Part shown: piece after piece, positions 37,264 to 49,646 of the stretch | Numbering within the stretch: position 1 is the stretch's first letter | How the letters are laid out: each line of letters starts with the position of its first letter | Assembly: GCA_020205615.1 (NCBI GenBank) | Contig: CM035170.1 | Coordinates: 31,248,123 to 31,312,122 of the forward strand | Reading direction: 5' to 3' | DNA from: Panax quinquefolius | Taxonomy: Eukaryota > Streptophyta > Magnoliopsida > Apiales > Araliaceae | Length of the DNA stretch: 64,000 bases | Made by a program: the position numbers and the translations under genes | The notes under the pieces: generated by a model | The model's database searches: none | What the model was told of the DNA's origin: nothing | Seen by the model: only the letters and a program-made list of their open reading frames with translations

Positions 37264-38640
37264 CAATCGGAGTTAGGATGCGAGAGTTATGGCCTTTTTA
37301 TCAACATAGATCATAGTTAAGAGTTGTCATGCTTGCCATTTACATAACATCTACTTCAAGCTCAATTTTCGCCTTGATCCAGCCTGAATCTGTCAATTAT
37401 TAAAGAATGAAAGTTGTAGATCTCGTCATTATCTTCGATTTAATAGGTGGAAGGCCCTGTAACTCAAATGGGATCAAAAGTTATGCCTGTTTTACCAAAG
37501 GACGTTGCAGCAGGAAAAAGAGTAGCGCGAACCACGCCATACACAGCGCGGGGCGCGCTAGGCCACCAGAAAGTAGCGCGGGGCGTGCTCTAAATGACCT
37601 AGGGACAACGTGGGGTGCGTCGATCGGCGGGGACAGCTTATTTAGGTTATTTGATGTCCAATTTGAGCTAGAATAGGATTCTTAGTTGCCTAACTTGCTA
37701 AGGTATCCATTAGAACTATAAATACATGATGAGAGGCATAAAAGAAGAGAGATCTAGATTAGTTTTGGAGGATTCCATTAGATTAGAGTAAATTAGATCA
37801 AAACACTAATTCTTGTTAGATTTGGAGATTGAAGCAACTTGGAGACCATTGAAGATTCAAAGTAGGAGCAAGGAAGGAGCTTCAAATCTACATACATTAG
37901 ATTCTATCTTCTTATCTTCTTCTATCTTTGTCTTTTAATGATTATTCAATTGTGGATTCTTAGTTTTAATTCAATAATCATGAACTAATTCTTTTTTTGA
38001 GATTACAATGGATCTTATTGTGTAGTTTATTTTAATATGCTTCGCTACCAATTATTATGTTCTATTATGAGGATCGTCTATTGTGATTTGAACTTAATTG
38101 CTTAATTGCCTAGCTATCAATTACCGTGATAATCTATATGAACTTGAGAGATGAAGTATTGATTTAGATCTTATCATGATAGCATGTGTTTGTGATTTCT
38201 GCATAGATGGAATTCATGATTCGTGTTTAGGATAGAAATATGCCTTTACGCCATATATAATCTTATAGAGAACTTGTGCTTTAAATCCTTTTTAATTGTA
38301 ATTCACATAGAGATATAGTGGATTAGTTAATTAGGGTGTCTTGATTAATTCTATCATCTGTGGATTTAAGTGAGTATGGGTATTATGCATCGAGAGGTGG
38401 TTTTATCTGCTTTAGTGTTCTTGATTAATAATTCAGGATAGAGAATAATTGATGAGAAGTGTGTTAACATAAATGAAGCAATAAGTGAAGTTGTGATCTT
38501 AAATCTCTGTAATCTTAATTTAACTAGTGGAATTTAATAGTAGTTTAATTATTAATTGAAATTCATTCGTTTAAATAAGATTTAGTTGGTTACGGGTTAG
38601 TACTTGGTGATTTTTATTAAACAATTCCTCACTGGGAACG
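37264..38640 (+). repeat. Right LTR copy of the Athila/Tat-like element (5' truncated)
   Basis: Matches 33368-34746 at high identity, then continues GATACTTTACTTTCAC...TTTTACCCAACA (to about 38714). Upstream of 37264 the sequence is unlike the left LTR; the word TGAAGCACAAGTATCC occurs twice (37193 and 37249), suggesting a local rearrangement. Confidence 0.75.
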
Positions 38641-38733
38641 ATACTTTACTTTCACTTTATTACTTGTTGACCACGTATACTTGCGTGTTGTGCATAATTA
38701 GATTTTACCCAACATACATTTCAATTGGTCGAG

Positions 38734-40770
38734 GACCTGACTCGACAACATGGCACATGAGTCCCTAGCGTTACGATGCCACCCTACACGTGCCAAAACT
38801 CCAAAGAGGTGATGGCTTTCTACAATGACATGGCACCACCCATTTGGCCTTGGGCTGGCGCCTAAGTGCCAACTTTGTGCACCAGAAAATTTTTACAAAC
38901 TTTTTCTTATGTGAGATTCCCGGGCTCATAACTTCTTCGTTATAAGTCCGAATTGGCTCATTCAAAAGCTATTAGTTCACAAATCACATACTTTACGTGT
39001 TCATGCAAGAATTTTACATTTTTGACTTCGTTAACTCAAAATTCACTTATGAGTTCATTTTTAACAAAAACGATAAACGTTCGTAAACGTTCAACGCTCG
39101 TTTCTTCGTTCTAAGTCGGAATTCGGTTATTTTCTAGTCCATAACTCTATAATGCCAAATAAGACTTGTTCCCATTGAAAACCAACGTTTCCAAGCTTAA
39201 TATCAAAATTCAACTTCTAATCCGAGAATTTCACGAATTCGACGATTATCGTCCAGTCGTGAGAATTCCTGCATAACTTCTTTACTTAGGATTTGTTCAT
39301 CGTTTCAAATTAATTCAATCCATCATATTGACATCTTAACCTACTCATTTCATTAACTTATTTTTATGATAATTTATTACTTGTTCTTCATGAGCTTATA
39401 ACTTATTAAAGTATAAACTATATATAATTTCATTTCTCATGACTTATGATAGTTTAAGTCATTTAACCAACATTTTTACATCTTATTAACATACTAACTT
39501 CATTCATGTGAATATGTTACAAGTCTTACAAGTTATTCCTTAGTTCATAGCTTATCTATGAATAAAGTGCTTATTCACGGCTTATTAAGACTTAAGTCCT
39601 TAGATTATTCATTCTTATCATTTCTTATCATACATGACTATTAATCCACACTTCTCTTATCAACCTACAATGGTAGAGATGGAAGATTTATGACATAGGA
39701 GGCTTACCCTTGATGATCAAGCTTGTTCTTCTTTTCTAACAAATGAAAGTCTAACTTATACTTGCTTATTCTCTCTACCAAATAAGTTGAAAGTGTTGGA
39801 TGACAGTTAACAATCAACAAATGAAATTCAAACTCTTTTATTTATAGGAAAACCAAGGTTAGGGCATATTAGTCAATATACCAATCCCACCTCCTTACTA
39901 TTCATTACCTATGCACTAAGTAAACTTGCTCCCTACTTCTTTTGCTTGGCCATTACATAAAGTTCATGGTCACCAAGATTAACCATTTTACCATGGGTTG
40001 CCCCATGCATGTGTCACCCTAACCCATTAGATCAATAACTTGGGCTTAGGATTAATTACTTAACTTAAGCTTGTGGGCTTGTATTAATCCATTTTGGACT
40101 TTACATTAACAACCACTTGGGCTCTAACATTACTCACACATGGGCTTGCACATTAACTTCTATTGGACTTTACAATTTGCTACACAATCCTACAAGTCCA
40201 TTACATTTGGCTTATAACCTTATCACTTATACTCTATGTATTATTCCCATATTCTCACTCGTATACTTATTCAACATATACTACATATCATCATTCATAC
40301 ATACTCATATAATACTTTGTATTATACTCGTATTCATTACTTCGGATAATACTTACGTGCCATACGATCATTACATTAGCTTCTAATGGTTTATTTTCCT
40401 TAACGTTCTCAAATTAAGTCCGCATGCGAAAAATTACGTTTTTCATACTTGAATTATTATTACAGAATCCATCTCACTTCGATATTCTATCGTTACGTAT
40501 TTTTCGGAAGTTCAAAAATAATTTCCGAGCGAAAATCAATGAATAGTGTTTTTTAAAAAATTTCTTAGAAAGCTTTTATTTTCGTCTTGGAAATTCAAAC
40601 ACTTTAATTCCGTCACGTAACCAAAATACTACGACTTTCTGATGTTTCTAGGTTATAGAACGACATTCATCTTACTAACACATAATAATAACAACAAATA
40701 ATATAATTTTATTCATTATTTAATTAAATAAAATTATTTTACAAAAGATCTGAATTTCTCGGTCGTTACA
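38734..40770 (-). repeat. Proximal part of the chromovirus 3' LTR
   Basis: The piece of the left LTR to the right of the Athila-like insertion. In element sense it opens TGTAACGACCGAGAAATTC. Many CTTATCATTAC- and ATTCATAC-type words; small open frames here (for example around 40117-40386) are chance. Confidence 0.8.
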
Positions 40771-40774
40771 TTCT

Positions 40775-42483
40775 TCCCCCTTATAAAGATTCTATCCCCA
40801 GAATCTCATCTCACATTACGCAAACAAATGAGGGTAATCCTTCCTTATCTTTTCTTCCAATTCCTACGTTACTTCTTCTGCATCGTGGTTCTTCCATAAC
40901 ACCTTCACGGAAGGTATAACTTTGTTTCACAGAACTTGCTCTTTTCTATCGATGATTTGAATCGGCATTTCTTTATACGTTAAGTCCTTCTTGATATGAA
41001 TAGGTGCATACTCTATTACGTGCTTATAATCTGGCTTATAAGGACGTAACACCGATACGTGAAACACTTTATGTATTCGTTCTAGGTCTGGAGGTAATGC
41101 TACCATATAAGCTACCTCGCCTACCCATTTTAACACTTAAAAAGGTCTTATAAACCTTGGACTTAACTTCCCATTATTTCCAAAACGTATCTTTCCTTTC
41201 CACGGAGATACCTTTAGAAATACATACAAGTCCACCTTAAACTCCCTATTCACTCGATACGAGTCTGCACACTTCTTCTGTCTGTCTTGAGCTGCTATGA
41301 GACGTATCCGTATCAACTTCACTACATCCGCTGTTTGTTGCACCAATTCTGGTCTAAGCATTCAGCGTTCTCCTACTTCGTCCCAACACAGTGGTGTTCT
41401 GCACTTCCTTCCATATAAGGATTCGTAAGGCGATATACCTATGCTTGCATGATAACTGTTGTTATACGCAAACTCTACTAATGGTAGATGATCATCCCAA
41501 CTACCCTTGAAATCCATGATGCAAGATCTCAACATATCTTCTAACGTCTGAATTGTTCTCTCGCTCTGTCCATCGGTTTGTGGATGATAAGTTGTATTCA
41601 ACTTCAACTGCGTTCCCAACTGCTCTTGCAGACTTCTCCAAAATTTCGATGTGAATCGTGGGTCACGATCTGACACAATCGAAACTGGTACTCCATGTCT
41701 GGAAATAACTTCCTTAACATAAAGTTTAGCTAACTGGTCTAAGTTATACTTAACCCTAATTGGCAAAAAGTGAGCCAACTTCGTCAACCGATCCACTATT
41801 ACCCAAATTGCATCATACCCTTTCTGAGTAATCGGAAGTCCCACCACAAAGTCCATCGTGGTATGCTCCCACTTCCACTCCGGAATTTCCAATGATTGTA
41901 ACAAGCCACTTGGTCTTTGATGTTCGGCCTTAACTTTCTGACAAGTCAAGCACCTACTCGCATACTCGGCTATTTCTCTCTTCATGTTCGCCCACCAAAA
42001 ACTATGTCAAAGGTCTTGATACATCTTAGTGCTACTAGGATGAATCGAGTACCTCAAACTATGAGCCTCTTGTAATACTTGCTCCTTTAATTCTGTCTCA
42101 TTCGAAACCCAAATTCATCCTTAAAATCTTAATAATCCCTCATTATCAAGACTATACTTTATATCTTTTTCATTGGTTAACCGCTTCTTCATCTTGTCAC
42201 ACTCATCAATTTTGAGCTGCACCTCCTTGACTCTCTCTACAATGATAGATTGAATCTCCGTTGCAAACAGTCTCTGTCTCGATTCACTCGGCAACTTCAC
42301 CTCTATTTCCATTTTAGCCATCTCTGTTATTAACTCAGTTTGAGCCGTTAACATGGACAACTTCTCTCGACCCTTTCTACTTAAGGCATCGACAACTACA
42401 TTGACTTTTCTAGGGTGATACAGGATTTCATAGTCGTAATCCTTTATCAACTCCAACCATCTCCTCTGTCTCATATTCAACTC
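40775..42483 (-). pseudogene. Chromovirus RNase H end, integrase and chromodomain-like region
   Basis: Reads in order: the RNase H to integrase linker (RQRRWLELIKDYDYEI, VDALSRK), the integrase core ([45 protein letters not shown]) with the DDE residues present, the GKLSPRFIRPF domain, FHVSVLRPYKPD, and a chromodomain-like end (VKVLWKNHDAEEVT, stop, ELEEKIRKDYPHLF). Several stops and frame changes (near 42120, 41990, 41360, 41137, 40927) break it. The C-terminal layout assigns the element to chromoviruses. Confidence 0.88.
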
Positions 42484-43911
42484 TGTTAGTTTCCGGAGGC
42501 ACAATAGTTATCTAGAAGGGGGGGGGGGGGGTTTGAATAGATATTTTAAAAAATCTTTTCGATTTATCTTGTTAGGTTATAATGATTAAAACTCAGAGGA
42601 ATTAATATTTGTTTTAATCTCCCTTAAGATAGTGAGTTAATGAGAGCGAGGCAGTTATAGCAGTTATGGCAGATATGGCAGTTATAGCAAGAATGTAATA
42701 GTACAATCGTTTAAGTGGTTCGTAGCAATTAAAGCTCCTAGTCCACTCTTCTACTCCTCGAGTAGTAAATCCACTAAGGATGTCTTATACACTTTCTGAA
42801 TCACACAGATTCCTTCTAGACCAGCATTCTAGGAACTTCTTAGTTCACTCTTGAACTCTTCAAGTCCAGCAGACTTGGCTCTTCATAGTTCACTTAGAAC
42901 TCTTCAAGTCTTTCTGACTTGGAACTTCTTACTTCAGTTGATTGGTAGTTGTTGAGTTCTTGATTGTTGCTACTCAGTTGCTGCTAAGCACTTGTTCGAA
43001 AGAACTGAGTAGCTGAGAAAGCTTTCTCTTTTTCTCAGATCGTAGAGTTGAGCGTTGAGAGTTCTTGTGTGTTTTTGTTCAATGCTTTCTTTTTTCTCTC
43101 ATTTGCATTTGTTCTCTATATATGTGATCGTTGAAATCTATCCGTTGAAGCCTTTTGGTAAAGCATTAAATGCGTTTGACATTTCTGAACTTTGATGGAG
43201 ACTTTTCTTTATATCTTCTTAATTGCATTCTGGCCCACTGACACAGCAGACTAATTTCTCACCTAACACCTGAAAAGGTGTTTTCCTCTGTCCTATGGTC
43301 CTTTCCTTAGCTTCTTGAATACGTTCCTTTTGTTATATACTAAGGATATCTTTTGTGCCGTTGGGATTGGTGAGGACTTCAATATTTAAACCCTATTCCT
43401 TATTTGTTGGAATTTATCTTCAAACAAAAGGTTGTGCTCGATGCTTCTAACACAATGCAGATGATACTCTACGATTCAGATCGTGGTGCCTTGTCACCTT
43501 GGTGCTTGGTCTGATGCTATTAAACAAGAGCACTACGATTTCTCTTAAAAGTCTTGCACACTGCGGTCTTCACTTAGTTGTTATTACAAGCTCTACGTTT
43601 CTGAGAGCACACTACAATCTCTGAGTTGGTTCGGCAAATGTTGGGACCACTCTACGATTTCTGAAGAGGTCCTTCAAGGCAGGCATACTATGATCCTTGA
43701 TGCTCTATGTTTCTGCTTTGACTTCTGTAATCTTGATCAGCTTGATACACAACGATCTCTTCGATGCCTATCTATTTCACTTCAAGATGTAGATAAACCT
43801 AACAAATTTGATCTATCACTAAGTCCTTGTACATATATTTCTCTAAGGACTTTACATATAATCATGAGTATTTACTTTAAACATCAAATCAAAATATGCA
43901 CTCTCCCAACA
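42484..43911 (-). repeat. 3' LTR of the Sirevirus (1428 bp)
   Basis: Aligned end to end with 55263-56689, with scattered substitutions and short indels. Contains a G tract of about 14 near 42520-42533 and many CTACGAT-like words (for example 43467, 43529, 43648). Confidence 0.95.
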
Positions 43912-44306
43912 ATCTCCCCCTATTTGATCCCTATTTGATGTTGACATAACCAAGGAGATTTGTTGTCATGATTATTAGTTTCTAGATGCATTTACAGGAA
44001 AGTAAACGTGACTTAGTATTTTAGTGAGCAGCTAAAATTTCTAGAGAACAAGCATGAATTTATTGATGTTCGTAGAATATTACAATTTAGTTTTACATCA
44101 ATAATAATTTAAATTTTCACTTATCTCTATTTCTTTGATCTTTTGCGAGGAGGATTGGCATACTCCTCAGCCCTTCTTTTCCTGCTTGCTTTATCCCACC
44201 TGGCTAGATCTTCTAGCTCACTTTGGCTTAGCCTATGATTTTGATCATGCCTATTCATGAATGCAGGATCTCCAGTTGGCATTCTAAGGCCTGTGGTGGT
44301 CACATT

Positions 44307-46491
44307 TTATGAGCTGGTGGCTGGCCCTAGACTCTTTATTGGCTGAGCCATTAAGATTTCCTGCTGATCAGATCGTTGAGTCTGATGGCCGGATCGTGGA
44401 GTCTGTTGGTGAGTTTGTCTTGTAAGAGGACTCCTTGAAGCTTGAGTTTGGAATTGTCCTTTGCCTCTGCCCTGGCCTCCTTGAACTCCTCTGCCTCTGC
44501 CCTCGCCTCCTTTCCCTTTATTCTCCCCCTTTATGTCAGTATCAAGGGTTCGAATGTCTTCAGATAGTCGAGTCACTCCTTGGACGAGCTCGTTGAGTTA
44601 GCTTTTAGTTTGAGCAATGTCCTCTCAATTTTCCTTTATCAGAGTGTCAAATCGAACTTCTCTATTTTGGAGGACGGTTAGAACATTGTCAGTCTGCTGT
44701 CCTTGGTTGACGTAGAATTGTTGGAATTCTTTGATGGCCGTTTCAAATTGATGATATTCTCTAACATAAGCTTATTCTGGGCTTCTTGAGTGTTCTGTAA
44801 TGCAAGAACAACATCTCTGTATCTTTTGGCTGCTAGGAAGTGAATATCATCCCTATCCTTTATGCTTTTAATCATTTCCTTGATGATCTCCCTCAGTTTA
44901 TTTGTAAGCTCAGCGTTTAGGGTGCCTGGGAGATTGTTTGCAGCAGTGATCATTTTTTTCAGTCTGAGATGAATGAATTCTGAGTGAGTTTCAAGGTTCT
45001 CATCGATGTCCTTGATCACTTTCTTGGACACTTCGTTTAACTCAGCTTTGGTGGGCAGATCTAAAAGTAGTTTACTGAGTTGTGGATTGTTTAAAGGAGG
45101 GGATGTTTTCTTGTATTGATCTTGTAAGGAGTAGAGGGGAAGATCAAGGTTGAAGTATTCATTGGTGGATGAAGAGGGAATATCTGATGGAGGGGACTTT
45201 GTTTGTGTGTTTGACGAAGGTGGCTCTACGATTTGAGCTTGGGACTCTACGATCAGGCTAGAGTCAGTAATCGTAGGGATGATGGGAGTTGGGATCAATA
45301 TGAAGTTTGACACGTTTGGGGATTGACTTGGTGGGTTTAGAACCACTTCCAACCAGCTTGGAAATTCATAAAATTAGATGGAAAAAGACAGTGGATAGTG
45401 ATTCACTCTAAAAAGTATTGGGATAATTAATACCTCATGCACCATTCTTGAGGAGGGACCATTTGTGATCAGCTTTTTGGCAAAATTGAAGTTGCCTGGA
45501 TATCCATGAGCTAGCACAGAGATGGCTGGATATTTTTTGAAGCTCCAAAACATGCAACTCCAGGAGTTTAGAATTTGAGCTTGATGATAGGGCATCATGG
45601 GGAGATAGGAGAACATCTGATTGTAAAGATAACTCCTATACCCATCACGGCCCACGCTTGTGATCTCAAGTTCATCATCATCTTTGTCTTCCTCTTCTTC
45701 TCCATCTCCTCTTGAGGATTCCACTATGTCAATGACTTCCTTTTGACTTTCTTGCTCAGGCTCTCCCTCATTTTCTGCAGGAGCAACTTCTTCTGTAATG
45801 GGGATATCACGAGGCTCCCCCTCAACATGATCATCTATCTGCAGGACTAATAGCTCCCCCTCAGCTGGAGCATTTTCTATCATGAGAACTTCAGGTGTCT
45901 CCCCCTCAGCTTGAGCTATGTCCTTTTGGCTTTCTTTGGATAGTTCCTTTTTAGCAGCCATCCTCTTGTCTTCCTCCTTGAACACTCCTTCATTGACAAG
46001 GATATACTTCTTAACCAATTTTTATCTTGGTTTTCTAGGCTGAGCCACAACCTCAGGACTTCCTTGGGCTTCAGCTCTGTCCTGTTGATTAGTCAGAACA
46101 TCTGGTGCAGCAGCTTCCTTGCTAGAGGTGTTCGGTCTGTTCTCTACGATCGGTAGAGACTCTACGATCGAAGAGACAGATGGCCTCTTGGACTTGTGAC
46201 TGAGTTTGTTCTTCAGCAGCAGCTGTGATATGGTGGCTCTGTCTTCATTTGCCTCAGCCAGCTGTTCTTTTCTCCTTAGGATCCTCAGTCTCAATATTAG
46301 AGGACTCTATAGGTATATCAGTCGTAGACCCTTGAGGTTCTTCTACCATCCTAGACTTTAGCTTTCTCTTGCCCTTGCTTTTTCTGATAAGGGCAGTGGG
46401 TTCTACTTTTTTGACATCTTCTTCTTCTTCAGTCTCTTTGACGACTGACATGTTTCCTGGAATCCCTGATTCCTTTAGATCACCAGTTCTA
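44307..46491 (-). pseudogene. Sirevirus 3' ORF region, distal part (function unknown)
   Basis: A string of open segments on the minus strand, downstream of pol. First a Lys/Glu-rich stretch (EEEEDVKK, KSKGKRKLK; 46451-46254), then acidic stretches (EEVAPAENEGEPEQESQKEV; 46018-45374), a Ser/Pro-rich then coiled-coil-like stretch (45352-44678), and an Arg/Gly-rich end (GKGGEGRGRGVQGGQGRGKG; 44576-44307). The frame changes between segments. SIRE1-type elements carry an extra, env-like ORF in this position, but I see no signal peptide or clear transmembrane segment here, so I leave the function open. Confidence 0.6.
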
Positions 46492-48367
46492 TGTTAGGTT
46501 TATAATATTCAAGAATGCAATCAAATTGCATAAAAATGCGGAAACGTGTAAAATCAGAGTTTAAAAAATTTACAAACCATATACCTGGATCACCCTTTAT
46601 GCACAATTATTAATTAAACGAAAAGATAAAGAATAAAATCATACCCTTGAAGATCGAGCTTCCTCGGTACAAGTTCACCTCCAAATCCTTTCGTTCAACT
46701 TGAATCCACCGGTTTTTGTTCCTTCCTTTGATCAACGTTAGCCACCCATATGTTTGGCCTCTGAGGTGATCCACCAAGGAAAATAAAGATTCAAGAAGAT
46801 GGGTGGTCAAATAAACCCTAGTTTTTCTATCTCTATAGAAAAGGAGCGTACTCTCCCAACAATTGGAATTACGTATGTTGTAAAAGTCAACAACCACATC
46901 ACCCATAATAAGACTCCTCTTATTTATAGATGTGGGCAACCCACCTTAACAATTAAGGAATTGGGATTTATTTAATTAATTAAATTCTTTTAATTAATTA
47001 AGCTCCCTAATCTTATTAGGGATAATTAATTAAACTCCTTTAACTAATTTTCCTTCCTAATCCAATTAGGAATAAATGAGAGTACTTATATTAAATTAAT
47101 TCCTAAACTCTTTTAGAAATTAAAATAATAATAATTGTAATAATATTAATAAGACTCCTCTTATTAATTTATATTTAATATTTCTAAAATATTAAATAAT
47201 AAATATTAAGCTATTTAATTTATTCTATCACCATAGATTAAATTAAATATACTTAACATATTATTACGATTATGGCATTAACTTCTTAAATAATTATTCT
47301 TCCTTTTATGGTGTGTGACCCTTTAGGTTCTCCATATTAATCCGGTTGTGAATAAATCAATTAGAACAATTCTAATCTTATTTAAATAAATAAATTAAAT
47401 AATTAATTTATTTAAATAAATAATATTTATTCTACAATAGGATAAGTCTCCCCTAGCGATCAACGACTTTCCAAATAATATAGATTTCAACATTAATCAT
47501 TAAAGAACCTTTGAGTAAATAGTTACTGTACAATTCAATCCTTCCACCATACATGTCCCAATTAAATATAAGACATGGAATTACCACAAGTCTTATTTTA
47601 TTTAATTATATGTATTTCGATCCTTAAATGCATGAACTCCAAATAATGCAAATTAGAAACTCCTTTCTAATTTCATTCCGCCTTGCCAAGGACTACTTTG
47701 GGTTGTCATTTATCGAATCACATAGACATTTCTCTTCTTTTAATAGAAGTGGTAGATTCTTTATTGATCATACATTATCTCCATGTACAACTTATTATAC
47801 CCAAGCATACCCTTTGATATACCCTAAGGGTCTTAAGGAATAAGTCAAAGTATAACTCATCATACACAAGATACAATGATGATCTCAAGTCCAAGGATCA
47901 CTTGTACTACTATCACTACAGGAATTCCTATTGACAGGCAAGTAAAACTCCATTAGGTATTCCTTAGCGAGCCACGCTCAAAGAACTTATTCTCTAATAA
48001 GCACCTACATACTTGCTTTAGTGTCTCCACACAAATGATCATGAGATCAATCATCCTCATCCAATGAGCAAGCAACGTATGTACCAATCTATCCGGATTC
48101 ACTAATCCCCAATTTAGTAATCCAATGATTGGGAACTATTTTAGTTTTAAGCTTTCTAAGAATTTAGATCTCATTAGAATGATCATCATCATTATTCTAA
48201 AAGCATTGCTTAAAACTATGGGTTTATCACATATTATAAAACAAAGATCATGTAGATAATTAAAAGCCTTTAATAAATTAATACTTTTTATTAATAAATG
48301 AATAAGATTGTTACAAAGTATATGCTTTATCATCAAACATGATTGGCTTGTGTGCATACTACTTTCA
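46492..48367 (-). mobile_element. Solo Copia-type LTR inside the Sirevirus (1876 bp)
   Basis: Starts TGTTAGGTTTATAATATTC and ends GCATACTACTTTCA, very AT-rich. Flanks TTCTA (46487-46491) and TTCTT (48368-48372) differ by one base. Joining the flanks at the duplication keeps the surrounding minus-strand frame open, which supports these borders. A TATA box on the minus strand (TCTATAAATAAGAGG, about 46917-46931) gives the orientation. No internal region is present. The family is not determined. Confidence 0.65.
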
Positions 48368-48545
48368 TTCTTCCACTGGACTTAGACAACATATGAACAT
48401 TTTCTGTTGGATTCCTTTTCCAATTTTAAATCAATTGTTGGGTCATCCATCTGTTTGGGTTGATGGACTCTCCTTCATTGCCACCAATTTTGTCACCTAG
48501 AGCAGACTGTAGGATGATTCTTATAAAGCGCCCATAGAGCATCTT

Positions 48546-49112
48546 TTAAGAGCTCTTTGTCTTCTTCGAGCTTAGGATCCATTTTCCTATCCACTCAAGC
48601 AGTAGAGCTCCATAGTTGAGCTGTATGCCACAACTTATGGCAGTCATGAGTTTTAGCTGTACCTCATTTACAGAATCGTGGCTGGAGCTTTTACAGCATA
48701 TACATTTCCCAATAATATCAGCCAAAAATTCATACCTCTGAGGAAACTCCTTCTTCTTGTATCCTTTGACATTGGGGAATTTCTTGTGATGCATCTTCTT
48801 AAGCCCTACATGGAAGTTGATGCCATCTAAAAACCAAAAGCCTTCGGATTTGAAGCCTAGGGCTAGGTTGATGTTCTCAGCCTTTAGCTTGATTTCCACG
48901 TCCTTGACTCTCGTCGTGAGGACTTCATTTTTTAATGCCCCATTTCTGTAAAACTCCTTTATTAACTTTGGTTAGATCCAGGTGCTCGTACCCAGAGTGT
49001 CTTCGAGACCAACCTTCTTTATCAATGTTAGAGTCTTGTAAAATTTGGGTTCAGCGGTTTTGAATTCATCGAAGCATAGTCTGTAGTCGGAGACGACGTT
49101 GGAGGCTGCCAT
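48546..49112 (-). pseudogene. Sirevirus 3' ORF region, proximal part (one stop)
   Basis: Starts at an ATG at 49112 (MAASNVVSDYRLCFDEF) and reads on to 48546 in one frame with a single stop at about 48972. Other recognisable pieces are FLDGINFHVGLKKMHHKKFP and CGIQLNYGALLLEWIGK. The product resembles the unnamed extra ORF that follows pol in Sirevirus-type elements. Sequence downstream continues in other frames towards the solo LTR. The function is unknown. Confidence 0.6.
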
Positions 49113-49446
49113 TGATTTCCTTGCAGGGAGTGTGGATGTCTGAACTTTCTTAAGGGTTAGGGTTTCTGCTTGTAGAGAGAGAGAAAAGAGATGAGCCTTT
49201 TGAACTTCTGATTTCAAAAAGGCATTTTCAAACTGTACTTGAAAACTTCCCTCTCTCCATTTTTGTTTAGTGGGGCAGGTGTTAAATTCTACTTGGCTCT
49301 ACGAATTTGACTGAGGAGGATTGTACTGATTTGTCATTAGCTCTTTTTGAGCTAATGCGTCCTTAGTGAGGACTACGATCGTTGAGGTAGCCTTTGCGAT
49401 CGTTGAGTCTGCTCAACATTCGTTGTGTCTGTTCAGCAATCATCGT

Positions 49447-49646
49447 GTCTGAACTACGATCGTCGAGTATGTCCAACAATCATCGTGTCTGAACTACGAT
49501 CGTCGAGTCTGTTCAGCAGTCGTTGTGTCTGAACTACGATCGTCGAGTCTGTCCAGCAATCGTCGTGTCTGAACTACGATCGCCGAGTCTGTCTAACAGT
49601 TATTGTGTCTGAACTACGATAGTCGAGTCTGTCCGGATCCTTGTGA
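49447..49646. repeat. 40-bp tandem repeat, five copies
   Basis: Unit GTGTCTGAACTACGATCGTC followed by GAGTCTGTCCAGCAATCGTC, about five copies with substitutions, between pol and the 3' ORFs of the Sirevirus. Each unit carries CTACGATCGTC and CAATCGTC words; less regular copies continue to about 49365 and recur at 49800-49890. Confidence 0.85.

Larger units (their letters stand above)
33019..38728 (+). mobile_element. Non-autonomous Athila/Tat-type Ty3 element, rearranged
   Basis: Two direct repeats of about 1.38 kb (33368-34746 and 37264-38640) share the text GGATGCGAGAGTTATGGCC, the GCGCGGGGCGCGC runs and an end TTCCTC..GGGAAC. Between them are an unknown ORF (35132-35920), a GGGACGCAACCCAAGC segment (about 35964) and CATTGAGGACAATGTC followed by TTTAAGTTTGGGAG (about 36497-36530), the usual 3' untranslated and polypurine landmarks of Athila/Tat elements. 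No pol is present. TCGAG occurs at 33014-33018 and 38729-38733 and may be the target duplication, but the right end reads TTGG rather than CA. The right LTR lacks its 5' part. Confidence 0.7.
31930..40770 (-). repeat. 3' LTR of the large chromovirus, interrupted by an Athila/Tat-like element
   Basis: In element sense the LTR begins TGTAACGACCGAG at 40770 directly after a purine tract. It is co-linear with the right LTR (62528-64000): 31930-33013 matches about 62630-63775, and 38770-39030 matches about 63800-64000. The 39031-40770 part matches sequence beyond the window. The break at 33019-38728 is a separate insertion. The outer (left) border near 31880-31950 is unclear, because the first about 100 bp of the right copy is not recognisable. 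Full length without the insert is near 3.1 kb. Confidence 0.8.

Noticed and set aside
40117..40386. 89-residue hydrophobic ORF on the + strand
   Set aside because: It lies in an LTR; the hydrophobic look comes from TTA/ATA-rich sequence, and there is no partner in the other LTR copy within the window.
44678..45352. Retroviral envelope gene in the Sirevirus
   Set aside because: The position fits an env-like gene, but no signal peptide, fusion peptide or transmembrane segment is visible; the sequence is Ser/Pro-rich and charged.
49365..49646. CRISPR-like array
   Set aside because: The units are adjacent 40-bp tandem repeats without unique spacers, inside a plant retrotransposon.
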